A stretch of 64,000 nucleotides of DNA from Boesenbergia rotunda (lineage: Eukaryota > Streptophyta > Magnoliopsida > Zingiberales > Zingiberaceae), in contig JAGFNQ010002317.1 in the NCBI GenBank assembly GCA_024364735.1, positions 393,405-457,404 on the forward strand. Direction: 5' to 3'. The translations under genes and the position numbers were made by a program. Below, in pieces: positions 1 to 12,577 of the stretch (its first letter is position 1; the number at the start of each line of letters is the position of its first letter). The notes under the pieces are model-generated. The model ran no database searches and was not told the DNA's origin. It saw nothing but the letters and a program-made list of their open reading frames with translations.

Positions 1-249
1 AGACATTAGTCTAATCCAATCATGATAACTTAGACAATGCAATGACACAGTGCCTCTACAAAACAATAGATGTGACAGAGATCTCACCTTGGTAGTGTCA
101 AGGAAGAGCTGGCATGTGAGCTTGATGAGTAGGAAAGGTGAAAATGGATTTCCCAGCAAAATAGGTGAAATCCTACTTTAGATAGAGCAAACATGAAAAT
201 ATATGTGGCTATCCTCTTATTCTTCATCTTCCTTTCTTCTCGTTCCATT
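1..249. other. Intergenic sequence left of the solo LTR
   Basis: I see no gene here. The last five bases (245-249, CCATT) are the left copy of the target-site duplication of the next element. Confidence 0.6.
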
Positions 250-3200
250 TGTCACGCCCCGAGACCCAGGAGTCGCTGATCCAATAGAAAATCGGACAGC
301 ACCTCCCCTATCCGGCGGACAATTTACACATACACACAACAACTATAATAACACCACGCAGTTTATATTTGGCCTCAGGCCTCCAAAATAGATAAACACA
401 ACATAAAACACAAGACAACAAAGTAGATCATACCTGACTGCGGACCGGTCCGACTTACGACGAAACAACCAATACACAAAAGCCCTTTAGGGCACACGAC
501 ACATAGGACATATACAAATCGCTAAACGGAAAATCAAACAATGCACTAACAAGTACAAAATAAAATCCTACGGTCGCGATGGGTAGGGACTGGCTGCTGG
601 GCTCTTCTGGCGACTCCAAGTATCTCAACCTGAAATAAAACATATGGCAACGGTGTGAGTCCATAAACTCAGCGAATACCCAGTAGATATGCATAGAAAG
701 TTATAATAACAATAGGAGTCTACGCTGATACAGTTTCACATGAACAATAGGGAAAGACAAGTACTGAAGATACTGAGTAGATACATACCAGAATCCATCT
801 ATCCTGCAGAGGGTGAACTAAATCCCTATGGAACAAGTATAACATATAAACCAAGGTATACAGGTATCCAGTATATGCATGTCAATCAAGTGCAGCAAAT
901 AAATGCAGCAAACACAATCAAGTGCACAATGCATCGTATGCATATGATGCAATGTCATGGTCACCCCCTAACACCAGTCAAGCCACCGAGACAGGCGATA
1001 CTGTGTCGGCCGAGTGGGTAGAGCTGTGACACTGTACGCACCCTGCTATCACTGCTCCTGAGTGACCGAGTGGACAGGATGCTGGTGGAGTGAACACTCC
1101 GCCCCATATATATATGGGGGAGATATCTCTCTCATCTTCTCTGATCTATGGGAAGAGAAGGGATCCCTGCTTGCTACCACGCTCCAAAACCACTACCCAT
1201 GAGCGGTTGAGCGGAGCAATACAGAGCAAATGCACACACGCTACGGTATCCACTAACCCATGAGTGGCCGTGTGTGCATATCATGTGCCGGAAAACGATT
1301 AGGCTCAACCACAAGGGAGTCGCTGATCGCCGGCATGCAACAATGCAAGGATGGTGTATGATAGATACACATACCTCCCTCCCAAGTCCTCAGTATACTA
1401 GGTCTCAGTCTGAAATCCTATAACAGGAAATACAGTTAACCTACAAGGTATACTGGCCGAAAACTACAGATCCCTCAAGGTCAAAGGCAGGAGATACATC
1501 ACGATCTCTAAGCATACATATAGATATGACACTACCTGATACTGTAGGGAACTAACCGCATAATAACTCAGGGATAAACCACAGGTATCCAGGACAGGCA
1601 TAATAAACAGGGATAAATAACAAGTATCCAGAACAGACATGATAACTCAGGGATAACTAACAAGTATCCAGGAAAGGTATAATAACTCAGGGATAACTAA
1701 TAAGTATCCAGAACAAACATGATAACTCAAGGATAACTAACAAGTATCCAGGACAGGTATAATAACTCAGGGATAACTAATAAGTATCCAGAACAGACAT
1801 GATGACTCAAGGACAACTAACAAGTATCCAGGACAGGTATAATAACTCAGGGATAACTAATAAGTATCCAGAACAGACATGATAACTCAAGGATAACTAA
1901 CAAGTATCCAGGACAGGTATAATAAACAGGGATAAATAACAAGTATCCAGAACAGACATGATAACTCAAGGATAACTAACAAGTATCCAGGAAAGGTATA
2001 ATAACTCAGGGATAACTAATAAGTATCCAGAACAAACATGATAACTCAAGGATAACTAACAAGTATCCAGGACAGGTATAATAACTCAGGGGTAACTAAT
2101 AAGTATCCAGAACAGACATGATGACTCAAGGATAACTAACAAGTATCCAGGACAGGTATAATAACTCAGGGATAACTAATAAGTATCCAGAACAGACATG
2201 ATAACTCAAGGATAACTAACAAGTATCCAGAACAGGTATAATAACTCAGGGGTAACTAATAAGTATCCAGAACAGACATGATGACTCAAGGATAACTAAC
2301 AAGTATCCAGGACAGGTATAATAACTCAGGGATAACTAATAAGTATCCGGAACAGACATGATAACTCAAGGATAACTAACAAGTATCCAGGACAGGTATA
2401 ATAACTCAGGGATAATAAATAAGTATCCAGAACAGGTATAATAACTCAGGGATAACTAATAAGTATCCAGAACCGGCATAATAAACAGGGATAGCGTATG
2501 ATCTTACTGCTATCTATAACAGTCTATGCATAACAAGATGACAATATCATAAAGATAAGTCAAAGGGTACTCGCCTCCAAGAGTGAAGTCCGTATCGATC
2601 GAGACAGAACCACCCGTCAAAATAAGTAATAATAGATCCGATCAAGCTCCTGTATCAAGGATGTAAGTAATTAGCTATTACACAAATAACAACTAGCTAA
2701 TTAATCACTAATCCGTTTTAGGGTTCACCTACTTCATCCCTTTCCATTTAATCACCTTTAATTAAATGGAAGGTTCCTAATTACCACATGTAATTAAGAT
2801 CAAGTTCCTAATTAATTAGGATCATTCTAATTATCCTTGTGTCATCTAATTAACTACAATTAGATGATTGACCTTTAATTATCCCTTATTACCCCGAATA
2901 GATTCCAAAGTAGGTTTTGGAACCTGAATTTATCAAATTAACTCATTAGGCTTACATTCCAAATAAAATCTAACCCGTAGGTTAATCAATAGCTCTTCCA
3001 AAAGCAAAAAGGAACTTTAAGTAAATAAATTACCAATTTAGAGCATCCAAGTTCTTAATACAAATCTGCTATCAAGGATGACATCCCAAAACGAAAAACA
3101 AAACAATTTCCAAAAGTACCAACTCCACCTTCTGATCCAAACACCTAAATTCTACTGATCCAAATTACACAGCAATTCTATCTTATCAATCCAAACTTCC

Positions 3201-4413
3201 AAAAACTGAGCTATCCTAAAGCTCCATACAAAGAATTCAAAAATCTATCCAATAACATAGATCTTCGACATCATTTCCTCAATAGAAAACTAATCAAAAC
3301 ACCTTACCGTGGTTGCGCTGGTTGCGCTGACCAAGCTCCAACCAAATCTGAAACTGCAACACAAGCCCAGCTGCAACAATTTCCCAAAAGGAGATCTTCC
3401 ACGATGAGCCCCCAACAAAAACAGAACAGCTCAGGAAGAAAGGGAGGGGAAGATCAGTGCTCGGCGTTGTGATGTCTCACAGCTCGATTTCCTCTTCTCC
3501 AGTAGCAACCCAAACAAATGCCCGGCCAACCCAATCAAGGGTACATCCTTCAATCGGCTGCAACAACCCAATTATCAAGATTTTTCCAAAGAAAACCAAG
3601 TCTACAAGATCTTATTCCATGGGGTTATACTCACGGCACAAATAGAGAACTCAATCCGAAAGTCCAAAACAAGTTCTCCGATCAGTGTATTTAAGATTTA
3701 AAACAAAAGCAAGATCCAACTCAAATCTATTGATCATTCAAGATCTATACACAATACAACTCCTCAAATATCCAAATCCTTACCTGAGATGGTGCGTCGG
3801 CAACAACTCCCTACTCGATCCGACGATCCGCGAGAGAGGGAGCAAAGTGGTCAGTTGTTCGGCGGCGACAGCGCTGGACTCAACAACACCGCAGCGACGA
3901 GTTCCCGAGAAAAGGCTCGCGGGAGGGTGGAAGAAATCGAGAGAGAGTGGATGTGGAGGTCGATGGTTATTGCCTCGGCCGGCGTCAGCGAGCGGGCGAA
4001 GCAGAGGGGAAGAGGAGAAGGGCAGTGGCGTTAGCTGTGGCTTTGGCTGCGGCTTCGCGAGAGGGGAAGAAGAAGGCGAACTGGGTCGGCGTTTGCAGCT
4101 AGGGCACGAGCAAGGGGGCAGGCCGACTGCGACAAAAGAGATTATAAGGTGAGGGGCTTTTTACAAAAAGGCCCCTCAACTTTCAGTAAATTTTAATTTT
4201 ACCTTTAGAGTAAGAGTTTTAGCTATTTAACCCTCCCACTTATTGTAATCCACTTTAATAAATTTCCAGGGATAAATTATTTATCCATTCGTAATTTAAA
4301 AGTTTATCTGAAAGCCCCTTGGGCTCCTCCCATAGGGCCGAAAACCCTAGACTCAATCTGGAAAAACCTCGAAAAATTTTCTAGTCCGAATTTTTAAATT
4401 GCCGTATTTTACA
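250..4413. mobile_element. 4.16-kb solo-LTR-like element with 5-bp TSD
   Basis: The element begins TGTCACGCCCC and ends CCGTATTTTACA, so it has the TG...CA termini of an LTR. It is bordered by CCATT at 245-249 and CCATT at 4414-4418, a perfect 5-bp target duplication. No gag, protease, reverse transcriptase or integrase motif is visible in any frame. A single LTR left by recombination of a large Ty3/gypsy-type element with long LTRs (Tat/Ogre-like) is the best reading; a non-coding LARD-type element is the alternative. It contains a 0.9-kb tandem array, a TATATATATGG tract near 1107 and a GC-rich stretch at 3.8-4.1 kb that looks open by chance. The transcriptional orientation cannot be fixed from one LTR. 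Confidence 0.72.
1555..2495. repeat. Tandem array, 40-bp units in 80-bp dimers
   Basis: About 23 copies of a unit of about 40 bp reading GGATAACTAA(C/T)AAGTATCCAG... with alternating subtypes: one carries AGGACAGGTATAAT and the other AGAACAGACATGAT, which gives an 80-bp higher-order period. Whole blocks of several units are repeated again within the array, so it grew by segmental duplication. It lies inside the solo LTR. Confidence 0.9.
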
Positions 4414-4522
4414 CCATTAATCTGAAAAAGTAAACCTTAAAGCTTATAAATTGTCCTACATCACCATCTCACTTTAAGTGTTACTCCATTGCTCATGCTT
4501 TTATTAAATTGCAAGTTTGAAA

Positions 4523-4572
<50 letters not shown>

Positions 4573-5195
4573 CTCTAGTGAAAATTGATGGACTATAAAA
4601 CAAATATCCAGATCCTTTCAGTTGCAACCAACTGATAAAACTAAGTTGATCTTTGAGATAATCTTTAGGCTTTATGTCAAATCTATCAAATACTGAGTAA
4701 TGAAATGTGAGCGAGAGCATACAGAAAAACAAATCCATAACTCATGAAAAAATCTATGAATTTTTCACTATGACTGATTAAAGTAACAATTACAAGATCT
4801 TACATGAACAATATTTAGTGATCCTCTTCGAAGAAAAAAACTAATATGCCACGCCTACATTCATCATAGCTCTCATAACTAGAATTGGGAGCCATTTTTA
4901 CCTGTCAATTGCAGAATGAATAATATACGACTAATTGCAATCTCAGATTCAGAAAAATGTGATAAGAGGATATAAAAACATATATTATGAAAGATGCAAA
5001 TAAATGGCGCGTATCAAACTGTTGCATATACATATCAACCGCCAACTTCATACTTCTTTTCCATAGCGCTTGTCATAGTTGGCCGTAGAAACCTACATAT
5101 AAAAAATGCATTTGTCAAAAAAAAAAAAAAAAAAAAACACTCAATGGATATTTGCTCCAAGTAATCAAACTGTTGCTTCATAGTGAGGCCAACAG
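4414..5195. repeat. Intergenic, with (CT)n microsatellite and poly-A tract
   Basis: Non-coding sequence downstream of the PPR gene. A pure CT tract runs from 4526 to 4570 and a poly-A tract lies near 5119-5137. A splice-acceptor-like TATGTAG near 5095 (minus strand) could introduce a short terminal exon of the PPR gene, but I could not match its phase to the upstream exon. Confidence 0.6.
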
Positions 5196-7807
5196 TTAAT
5201 GATAACCGAGTATGTTTCTCCTGGTGAATAAAATAGAGTAAGAAATTAAAAAGGCAATCTCACATCTATGCTGCAGAAGTTTATCCATTCGTTCATATAC
5301 TTGGCTTGCTTCCTTGAGATATCCTCTCTTTCGAAGTGCAATAAATAAGGAATTGTACATAGAATAGTGACCCACTAAACCTTTTTGAGCCATTTTCTCA
5401 TAGAGATCAAGAGCTTCAACCAGCTTTCCAGCCTTTGAATACAATTTAATAAGAATATGAAATGGCACATGATCGATGACTATGCCAGATTCCTGTACCT
5501 TCTTGAAAACTCGTTCAGCTTCCTGGATTTTTCCCTTTAAACAAAGACCTCTAATCAATTCTGTATAACTAATTATATCAGGTTGATACCCTCTGCTCAA
5601 CATTTCATGGATCAGTTTTCTGGCTAAATGAGTATAACCAATATTGCATGCAGCACTAATCACCAAGTTAAAAGTAGCGACATCAGGAACAAGCCCATAA
5701 TTGAGCATCTCCTTCTTCAGCATTAAAGCACGTTTTAATTTCCCTCCTTTGATTTCTGCGTGGATCAGTGCATTAAATGTGAAGACGTTTGGAGTCACAC
5801 CTGTCGCAGTCATCATATTTTTAACTGAATAAGCATTGGCAATATTGCCAAATTTTCCATAACCATTGATGATGAGATTCCAAATATGAGGCTCAGGGAC
5901 TGTGGCATGATTTAACATTTCTCCCAAAATCATTGCGGCCTGTAAGACATCTCCCTGCTGACAAAGACCTCTAACGATTAACCTGTGTGAGATTCTGTCC
6001 GCCAAAACACCAGAAAGAGACATCTTATGGTATACATCACAAGCTTCAGCAACCAGCCCATTTTTAAATAGACCACTCATAAGAGTATTATAGGTAATGA
6101 CATCTGGAACAAAACCCTTTTTGAGCATTTCTGAAATATATCTATACGCAAGTTTCATATTATCCATCAAACAAAATCCATTAACCAAAACATTATATGC
6201 AATTTGATCAACTTTGATACCTTTTCTCAATGTTTCAGCCCAAATAATGTGTGCCTGCATTGTATCTCCCTTTTTGATGTGCCCATCCATGAGTATTGTT
6301 GATGTCACTATATTTGGAGACTCATGTTCCTTTAGTATATTTGTGAGAAGTTTTGTTGCATCATCCAAAAGACCTCTATTGCACAACGCATGAACAAGTA
6401 TATTGCAAGTAACTACATTAGGTCTTACTCCACTCTGTATCATGGAAGAGACAAGATCAAAAGCCCTGTCCACGCTATCCCAACAACAATAACCACCAAT
6501 TAGGGTATTGTATGTGATATGATTAGGAAATACACCCATATTCTTCATAGCCTCAAGAAGCCAAGTTGCATTAGATAAGTCACCAGTCTTACAAAGCCCA
6601 TTAATTAGGAAGTTGTATGTGTGCAGGTCTGGAGCAATCTTTTTCATAATTAATTCATTATGGAGCTGAAAGGCAACTAAAACTTTTCCTTCAGCGCACA
6701 ATGTCCTAATTAATACACAATCATCAGTCTCAAAACTCATAACATTGCTAATGCCTTCATACAAGCTATATCTACTGACAATTGTAATGCTTTCCCTGCA
6801 AATACATGGGGAAGATTCAGTGTGCCTCCAGGTCTTTCTGATATAAAACCGTTAAATACAAAAATTCACTAGAATAAAGGTGAAATAGTGTAGGTATCCC
6901 TTGTATCATTCAATGACATTTGAGTATGAAGAAAGACTATAAGAAAAGAATAAAACGAAAAGTGAATAGAGAAAGAAAGCAAACAAGGAAAAAGTAAGAA
7001 ATCTATTAAGATTATAATATGGCATTTTATATAATTTAAATAAACATCATCAACATCTATTTACTTCCAAATAATGGCATTGACAATAAGATTTATGGAT
7101 TTAGAAGAGCACATATGCAATATTAGATTTTGTAATGGAAATATACAATTTCATAAGTTGAAAAAAAATACAAATGTAGTTTCCTTAAACAAATGTACCT
7201 TTACTCAGTTTAGGATGCTACCATAACATGTGACTTTCATGTAAATTATATGGATATATGATTATAATATTGAACCAAATATTAATCAACCTTAATTTTT
7301 TCAGTCTCTCCATAGTATGCACAAGTACTGTATCCAACACATTGAAAACAGCAGGTGGGTCATAATTATGCTTAGAACGATTTTGCTTGCCTCCTTTTGT
7401 GATACATCCTCTAACACTAACTCTGTATGGTTCATCAATTGTCAGTTCATCATCTTGGCTTTCAACAACAGAAAGTGATTGCCCAAAAGCCCTACAAGAA
7501 CAGCACAGGAAAAACACCATAACCAATTAGAAAAGAAAGCAACAAAAAGGTAACAAATTTGATGCACAATAACATACTGCTCTTAAATTATAAGAAAATG
7601 CACAAAGCAAACATATTGAAAAAAGAAATTGTTTGGTCAATCTGACAAAACAAAAAGGAAATGATACCTCTGATGATTGAATAAATCAGCTGCCTGTGAG
7701 AAGATACTGGAGACGAAATTACGGGCTTCTTGGACAAGGTGCATATTTCTGAGATCAGAGAAAATTATTCGAATAGTATGATGGAACTTCTGGCTAGCCA
7801 CGATCAG
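5196..7807 (-). CDS. P-class pentatricopeptide repeat protein (5' end unresolved)
   Basis: PPR proteins bind organellar RNA and act in its processing, stability or translation; the target cannot be told from sequence. Exons that join in phase: 7807-7668, 7491-7291 and 6795-5196. The last exon encodes about 14 tandem 35-residue P-type repeats, for example with YNFLINGLCKTGDL, YNTLIGGYC and YTELIRGLCLKGKI cores. The upstream exons encode an N-terminal region with YDPPAVFNVLDTVL. There is no convincing start codon: the first exon here opens after a TTTCAG acceptor, so at least one exon lies further upstream, where the sequence runs into a GC-rich LTR-like block at 8016. No E/DYW domain is visible. 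The 3' end may use the stop at 5196 or splice at GTGAG near 5265. The gene may be damaged at its 5' end. Confidence 0.82.
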
Positions 7808-8015
7808 CTGAAACAAAGCGACACCAGTGAATAAGGTGCGCACATGAAATCACATGAATGGTGCATAAACGACGGAGAAGTGAATACAAGATAAGTCGAA
7901 TAACTAGCCACCACTGGATGGTTGATGAGTAGCTGGCCGTCAAGGAGATGTCGATGGGGTTGCTGACTAGGGGCAAGGTAACCTGGAAGGCAAAATGCAA
8001 TGAGAGAGCGAGGAG

Positions 8016-8650
8016 TGTCACACCCGGCCCGAGGTTGGCCCGCCGCTAGGCAAGCTTCGCTGGCCGCGAGACAAGCCCTGATCGCTGGCATGCCTCGGAT
8101 GCAAGGCAGAAGGCGGCGACGGCTTCCCCCAAGAGCACAGGGGCGGCGGTAGTCCCGTCCGCGTGAGGATCAGGCGACAAGCTCCAGGGTGCGCGAGAAC
8201 CAGCCGACGGCGCCGGGCTGCGCGGGCGTCCAGCAGCAGCGCTGGGCGCGCGCAGGCGTCGATCGGGGGCGCCGGGGGTGCGCAGGTCTCAAGCGACGGC
8301 GCTGGACTGATACATGCGGGAAAAAAGGTCCCTGGCAGCTTGGCTAGCGCCTATCTCCGAGCAGCGGCGACGCGCAATCGTCGTCAGAGGTGCTGTGTGC
8401 GCAGGCAGAGAAGCAAGAGGGAGAGGGAAACTAGGCCGGGCGCGGCGCGGCGGCTTGCCCTAGTCCCGGGCGACGGTGCGGGTACATTAGAGAGGTTTCG
8501 CAGGCGCGACGCGGAGGAGTTTAAAAAGGAGAGGCTGCGGTGGCGATCTGTGCACGCACTTTGGCGGCGGCGTCAAGAGAATGAACGATCGGAGAATGGT
8601 ATATAGAGAGGGAGAGATAGATTCCCAATCTTGGTGGGTTCAATCGCAAA
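8016..8650. mobile_element. GC-rich LTR-like fragment (TGTCACACCC start)
   Basis: Sequence composition changes abruptly at TGTCACACCCGGCCCGAGG, a start resembling that of the solo LTR at 250. The following 0.6 kb is strongly GC-rich with simple CGGCG motifs and fades into AT-rich DNA near 8650. I found no matching CA end or target duplication, so this is probably a truncated LTR. An alternative is GC-rich 5' gene sequence. The 147-codon open frame here has no recognisable domain and is probably a by-product of high GC. Confidence 0.35.
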
Positions 8651-10176
8651 GGGATTAAAATGAATCGAAATCAAATCTATTTTTTTTTTAGTTGGCAACC
8701 AGTATATATGTTAATATTGGGTTGATGTTTCTTATCGTATAAAATTTTTTCATTAACTAATAAAAATAAATTAAATCAAAAAAAATTATTAACGAAATTG
8801 ATCGTAATTGGAGATCAAAGTAAGACGGATATCTGAAATGATAACTAATCACTTTTTTACTAAATCATAACCTCATATATATAAATAAATCAAGAAGCAT
8901 TTATAATAAAATGAATTAGTTTAGCGATTTAGGTCAACCATTTAAGAGAAATTTATATAGAAATTTTCTACTCGTCAATCCAATCAATCTAAAAACAGTC
9001 ACACCTATTATAAAAAAAATTATAATACCACTGTGTCTTTGTTGCAGGAACAAATGACAAAATTATTTTTTTATAATCCAAAATTTTAATTTTTTTATTG
9101 ACTAATTTTAAAAATCATCTATTCAATTATATATTGATCATTAAAATAAATCAAAAAATATTCCTAGACGCCCATCAGAACAGTTATAGAACATTTTTTT
9201 TATTTTATTATGTTAAAAAAATTATTGCTTGGTTAAAGAATATCTCATTCTATTTTTTTAATTATCTTGTTTATCTGAACAATCCAACGAGATCAAGCAA
9301 ATTAATATATATATATATATTGAATTTAAAAAACATTTAATATTTTTAAAATGATATTAATGAAATTTAAATTGTTTTCATATATATATATATGCACTTG
9401 TAATATCAAAATACATTTTAATATATTATAGTAATTATGATGTGAAATAAAAATAATTTTAAGATGAAAAATATACTGAAATAATATTCTATTTTCATAT
9501 ATATATATATATAGAGAGAGAGAGTAGGATTGACAATTTCTGCTTGTTTCGGACCTCGTGAAAAAAATCCTAAATGGAGACAGGTTTAGAAAAAAAAATT
9601 GAGTTTGGGTTCGAATTGAGGTTCAAGTTTGGATCAAGGCGGATATGAAAATACTATCTTCATCTCCGAACCCGGGCCGATACGAGATGATGGGGGACAA
9701 GGACGAAGATGGAGACGAGGACAAAGATGGGATGGAGAAGGGGATTCCCGATATCTTTTTATAATTTGGGGATGAAGAAGGAGATTCCCGATATCTTTTT
9801 ACAATTCGGAGATGGAAAAGCAGGGATCAGGACAGGGATGAAGATTTGATCCCATGGGGGTGAAGATTCCCCCTAGACGGGGACGGAGATTGAGGAAGGG
9901 ATCGAGGCAGGGATGAAATTTAAGGAAGAATATGAGGATAGCAAACCTACCGCCGCCCCCCCCCCATCATCCTTATTGAGTAATATTATACTGCGGACTG
10001 TCCACAACACAATCCTACAATCCATTACCCTAGGCATTGGGTCAGTTTTTTCTTTTTTAATAAATATTTTTTTAAATAATTCATTAATCATATAATATAT
10101 CCCATTAATATTTAAAATTTATTATCTTCTATACTATAACTCAGAAGAAATGTCTGAACCCTAGAGAAAAATCTTA
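8651..10176. other. AT-rich intergenic DNA with short repeats
   Basis: No gene seen. Contains TA tracts near 9305-9320, 9380-9391 and 9498-9513. At 9739-9815 there are two imperfect copies of a unit of about 42 bp containing GATTCCCGATATCTTTTTA within a GGGGA/GATGAAG-rich stretch, which looks like degenerate transposon sequence. Confidence 0.5.
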
Positions 10177-10376
10177 AGAGTGTGTTTGGTTTGCTCCATT
10201 TTTATTTTCATTTTCCAGAAAATTACATTTTTTCATTTTCTGAAAAATGACTTTCTTTCATTCTCTAGTTTTTCAGAAAATGCTATGATTGGAAAATGCA
10301 AACCAAACACGTTTTTCAAAAAATCACATTTTCTACATAAAATGAAAATGGAAAACAAATCTACCAAACACCCCCT
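10177..10376. mobile_element. 200-bp MITE-like inverted repeat
   Basis: Left end AGAGTGTGTTTGGTTTG and right end CCAAACACCCCCT form imperfect terminal inverted repeats (about 12 of 14 positions). The interior is a self-complementary string of TTTTCATTTTC/GAAAATGAAAA motifs that would fold into a hairpin. The GTGTTTGGT terminus is common among plant MITEs. The target duplication is uncertain. Confidence 0.6.
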
Positions 10377-10681
10377 TATTAACTTAACTTTAATATAACT
10401 CAATCTCTAAATTCTAAAATTGTAAATGTTAAATACATATAATATATCCTGTGACTATCTAAATTTTTTTTATTTTAAATACTATAACTCAAGAGGGATG
10501 GTTGAAACCTAGTGAAAAATCTTATTGGCTTAAACCTACTGTAACTCAACTTTTAAATTCTAAAATTATAAACCCTAAATATATCTCAAAAAATTAAAAA
10601 AAAAATGTTAAATCCCAAATACAGTGTCTGTATTAAATATAGTTGCCCTAAGTCTTAAGAAACGGCAGTGTAACGTCTGCA

Positions 10682-10753
<72 letters not shown>

Positions 10754-10759
<6 letters not shown>

Positions 10760-11563
10760 CGCTACTTTTCATCCGCTACTCTTCCGCGATTTCCACGTAG
10801 CCATCCGAATCAGCGGTTTTCTCCCGACAAACGCTACAGCGTGGTGGAGAAGAGAAGATGAGAGAGAGACGATGAGAAGTCGCTGTTCGCCGCCTTACGC
10901 TCGCCTCCGGCTGCCGTAATTTTTTTTCTTTATTAAAAGTAAAAAAATAACGTTTTACTCGTCTTCTTCCACCGACAAACGGACTGCGTGGTGGAGGGGC
11001 TGGAGGCGGGCGGGATGAGAGAGGCGACGGGGGACGACGGCCGGCGACAGCGACTTCTCATCTTCTCATCGTCTCTCTCTTTCATCTTCTCTTCTTCATC
11101 TCATCGCGGCAGCCGGAGGCGAGCGCAAGGCGGCGAACAGCGAGAGGAAAGGAAAATAGAACAGAGGCGGCGACGGGGGACGACGGCCGGCGACAGCGAC
11201 TTCTCATCTTCTCATCGTCTCTCTCTCTCATCTTCTCTTCTTCTTCTCATCGCGGCAACCGGAGGCGAGCGCAAGGCGGCGAACAGCGAGAGGAAAGGAA
11301 AATAGAACAGAGGCGGCGACGGGGGACGACGGCCGGCGACAGACGGCTACAGCGACTTCTCATCGTCTCTCTCTCTCATCTTCTCTTCTTCTTCTCATCG
11401 CGGCAGCCGGAGGCGAGCGTAAGGCGGCGAACAGCGACTTCTCATCGTCTCTCTCTCATCTTCTCTTCTCCACCACGCTGTAGCGTTTGTTGGGAGAAAA
11501 CCGCTGATTCGGATGGCTACGTGGAATTCGCGGAAGAGTAGCGGATGAAAAGTAACGTATAAT
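10754..11563. mobile_element. Foldback element with 163-bp TIRs set in (TA)n
   Basis: Positions 10754-10916 and 11401-11563 are near-perfect inverted repeats, both running from ATTATACG(C/T)TACTTTTC to CTCCGGCTGCCG. The element is flanked by (TA)n on the left (10684-10753) and on the right (11572-11674). Between the arms lies a GC-rich tandem array. No transposase is visible. The arrangement resembles Micron-type MITEs, which are known to insert into TA microsatellites, but the very long arms are also foldback-like. Confidence 0.8.
11020..11400. repeat. 146-bp tandem repeats inside the foldback element
   Basis: Three copies spaced by about 146 bp, recognisable by GGGGGACGACGGCCGGCGAC near 11029, 11175 and 11320. 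Each is followed by TCTC-rich sequence and then CAGCCGGAGGCGAGCG. Parts of the unit also occur in the element's terminal arms. Confidence 0.8.
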
Positions 11564-11568
11564 ATCAT

Positions 11569-11676
<108 letters not shown>

Positions 11677-11852
11677 TAGCGTCAGGATCATGCTGTAGAG
11701 TACTGGCCAGGCGCCCATACAAATATAGGCGCCTAGGTTGGTTTTTTTAAATTTTTTTAATAAATAATTTTTTAATTTTATAATATATTTCATTCACATC
11801 TAATATTTATTATATAACATAAATCAAGAGGAAAGTCTATGTTGAAAAAATC

Positions 11853-12568
11853 AGGAAAATTTGAGAAAACTCCCCAATATCAAAGTGGACTTTGCATGCA
11901 CTCCCCAACCAAAAATGTCTTTGCATGCACTCCCTGATGGGATTGACAAGATAATTTTGTGTTATTTTTTTTATCAGTATAAAAGAGTAAAAATTCAGTA
12001 TAAATCGTAAAGATTTGAGTATAAATTGTTTAAGATTTAGTACTAATTTAAAAATTTTGAGTATTATTTGAAAAAATTTGAGTATACATTGTTTCAGTAT
12101 ATAGTAAAAATTTCAGTATACATTATCAAAATTTAAGTATGAATTGATTTAAATTGAGTTTTATTTGAAAAAATTTGAGTATATAATTTAGAAATTTGAA
12201 TATATGAGGTTGCATCCACCACATCAAGATTTTCACATGAGGGGTCGTCGAAATTTTATACTCAAATTTTTTAAATTAGTACTCAACCTCAAATAATTTA
12301 TACTCAAATCTTTATAATGTATACTGAGTTTTCACTCTTTTATACTCACGACATCAAGATTTTTACATGAGGGGTCACCGAAATTTTATACTCAAATTTC
12401 TTAAATTAGTACTTAATCTTAAACAATTTATACTCAAATCTTTACAATGTATACTGAGTTTTCAGTTTTTTATACTCAATCTATTAGGGAGTGAATGTAA
12501 AAAATTTATTAAGTGGGGAGTGCATGCAAAGGCCAGTTTAGGATTGGGGAGTTTTCACCAATTAACAC
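11853..12568. mobile_element. Mutator-like non-autonomous element, 9-bp TSD
   Basis: A 716-bp element bounded by GAAAAAATC at 11844-11852 and again at 12569-12577, a 9-bp direct duplication as made by Mutator-like elements. The ends are inverted: GAAAACTCCCCAAT near the left and ATTGGGGAGTTTTC near the right, followed inward by TTTGCATGCACTCCCC and its complement. Interior sequence is also largely self-complementary (ATACTCAAATTT / AAATTTGAGTAT strings) and includes a direct duplication of about 130 bp containing CATGAGGGGTC. No transposase is present. Confidence 0.72.
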
Positions 12569-12577
12569 GAAAAAATC

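Noticed and set aside
3685..4152. 155-codon GC-rich ORF inside the solo LTR
   Set aside because: Low-complexity Gly/Arg/Ser composition, overlapping open frames in other phases, and no domain. Likely chance.
4523..4738. Minus-strand ORF ending in a RERERERE run
   Set aside because: Translation of the (CT)n microsatellite with no conserved sequence.
5039..5095. A terminal PPR exon encoding FLRPTM
   Set aside because: A plausible acceptor exists, but the only good donor upstream (GTGAG) gives a different phase, so I did not annotate it.
8163..8606. 147-codon Arg/Ala-rich ORF
   Set aside because: Produced by the GC-rich LTR-like block; no recognisable domain or gene structure.
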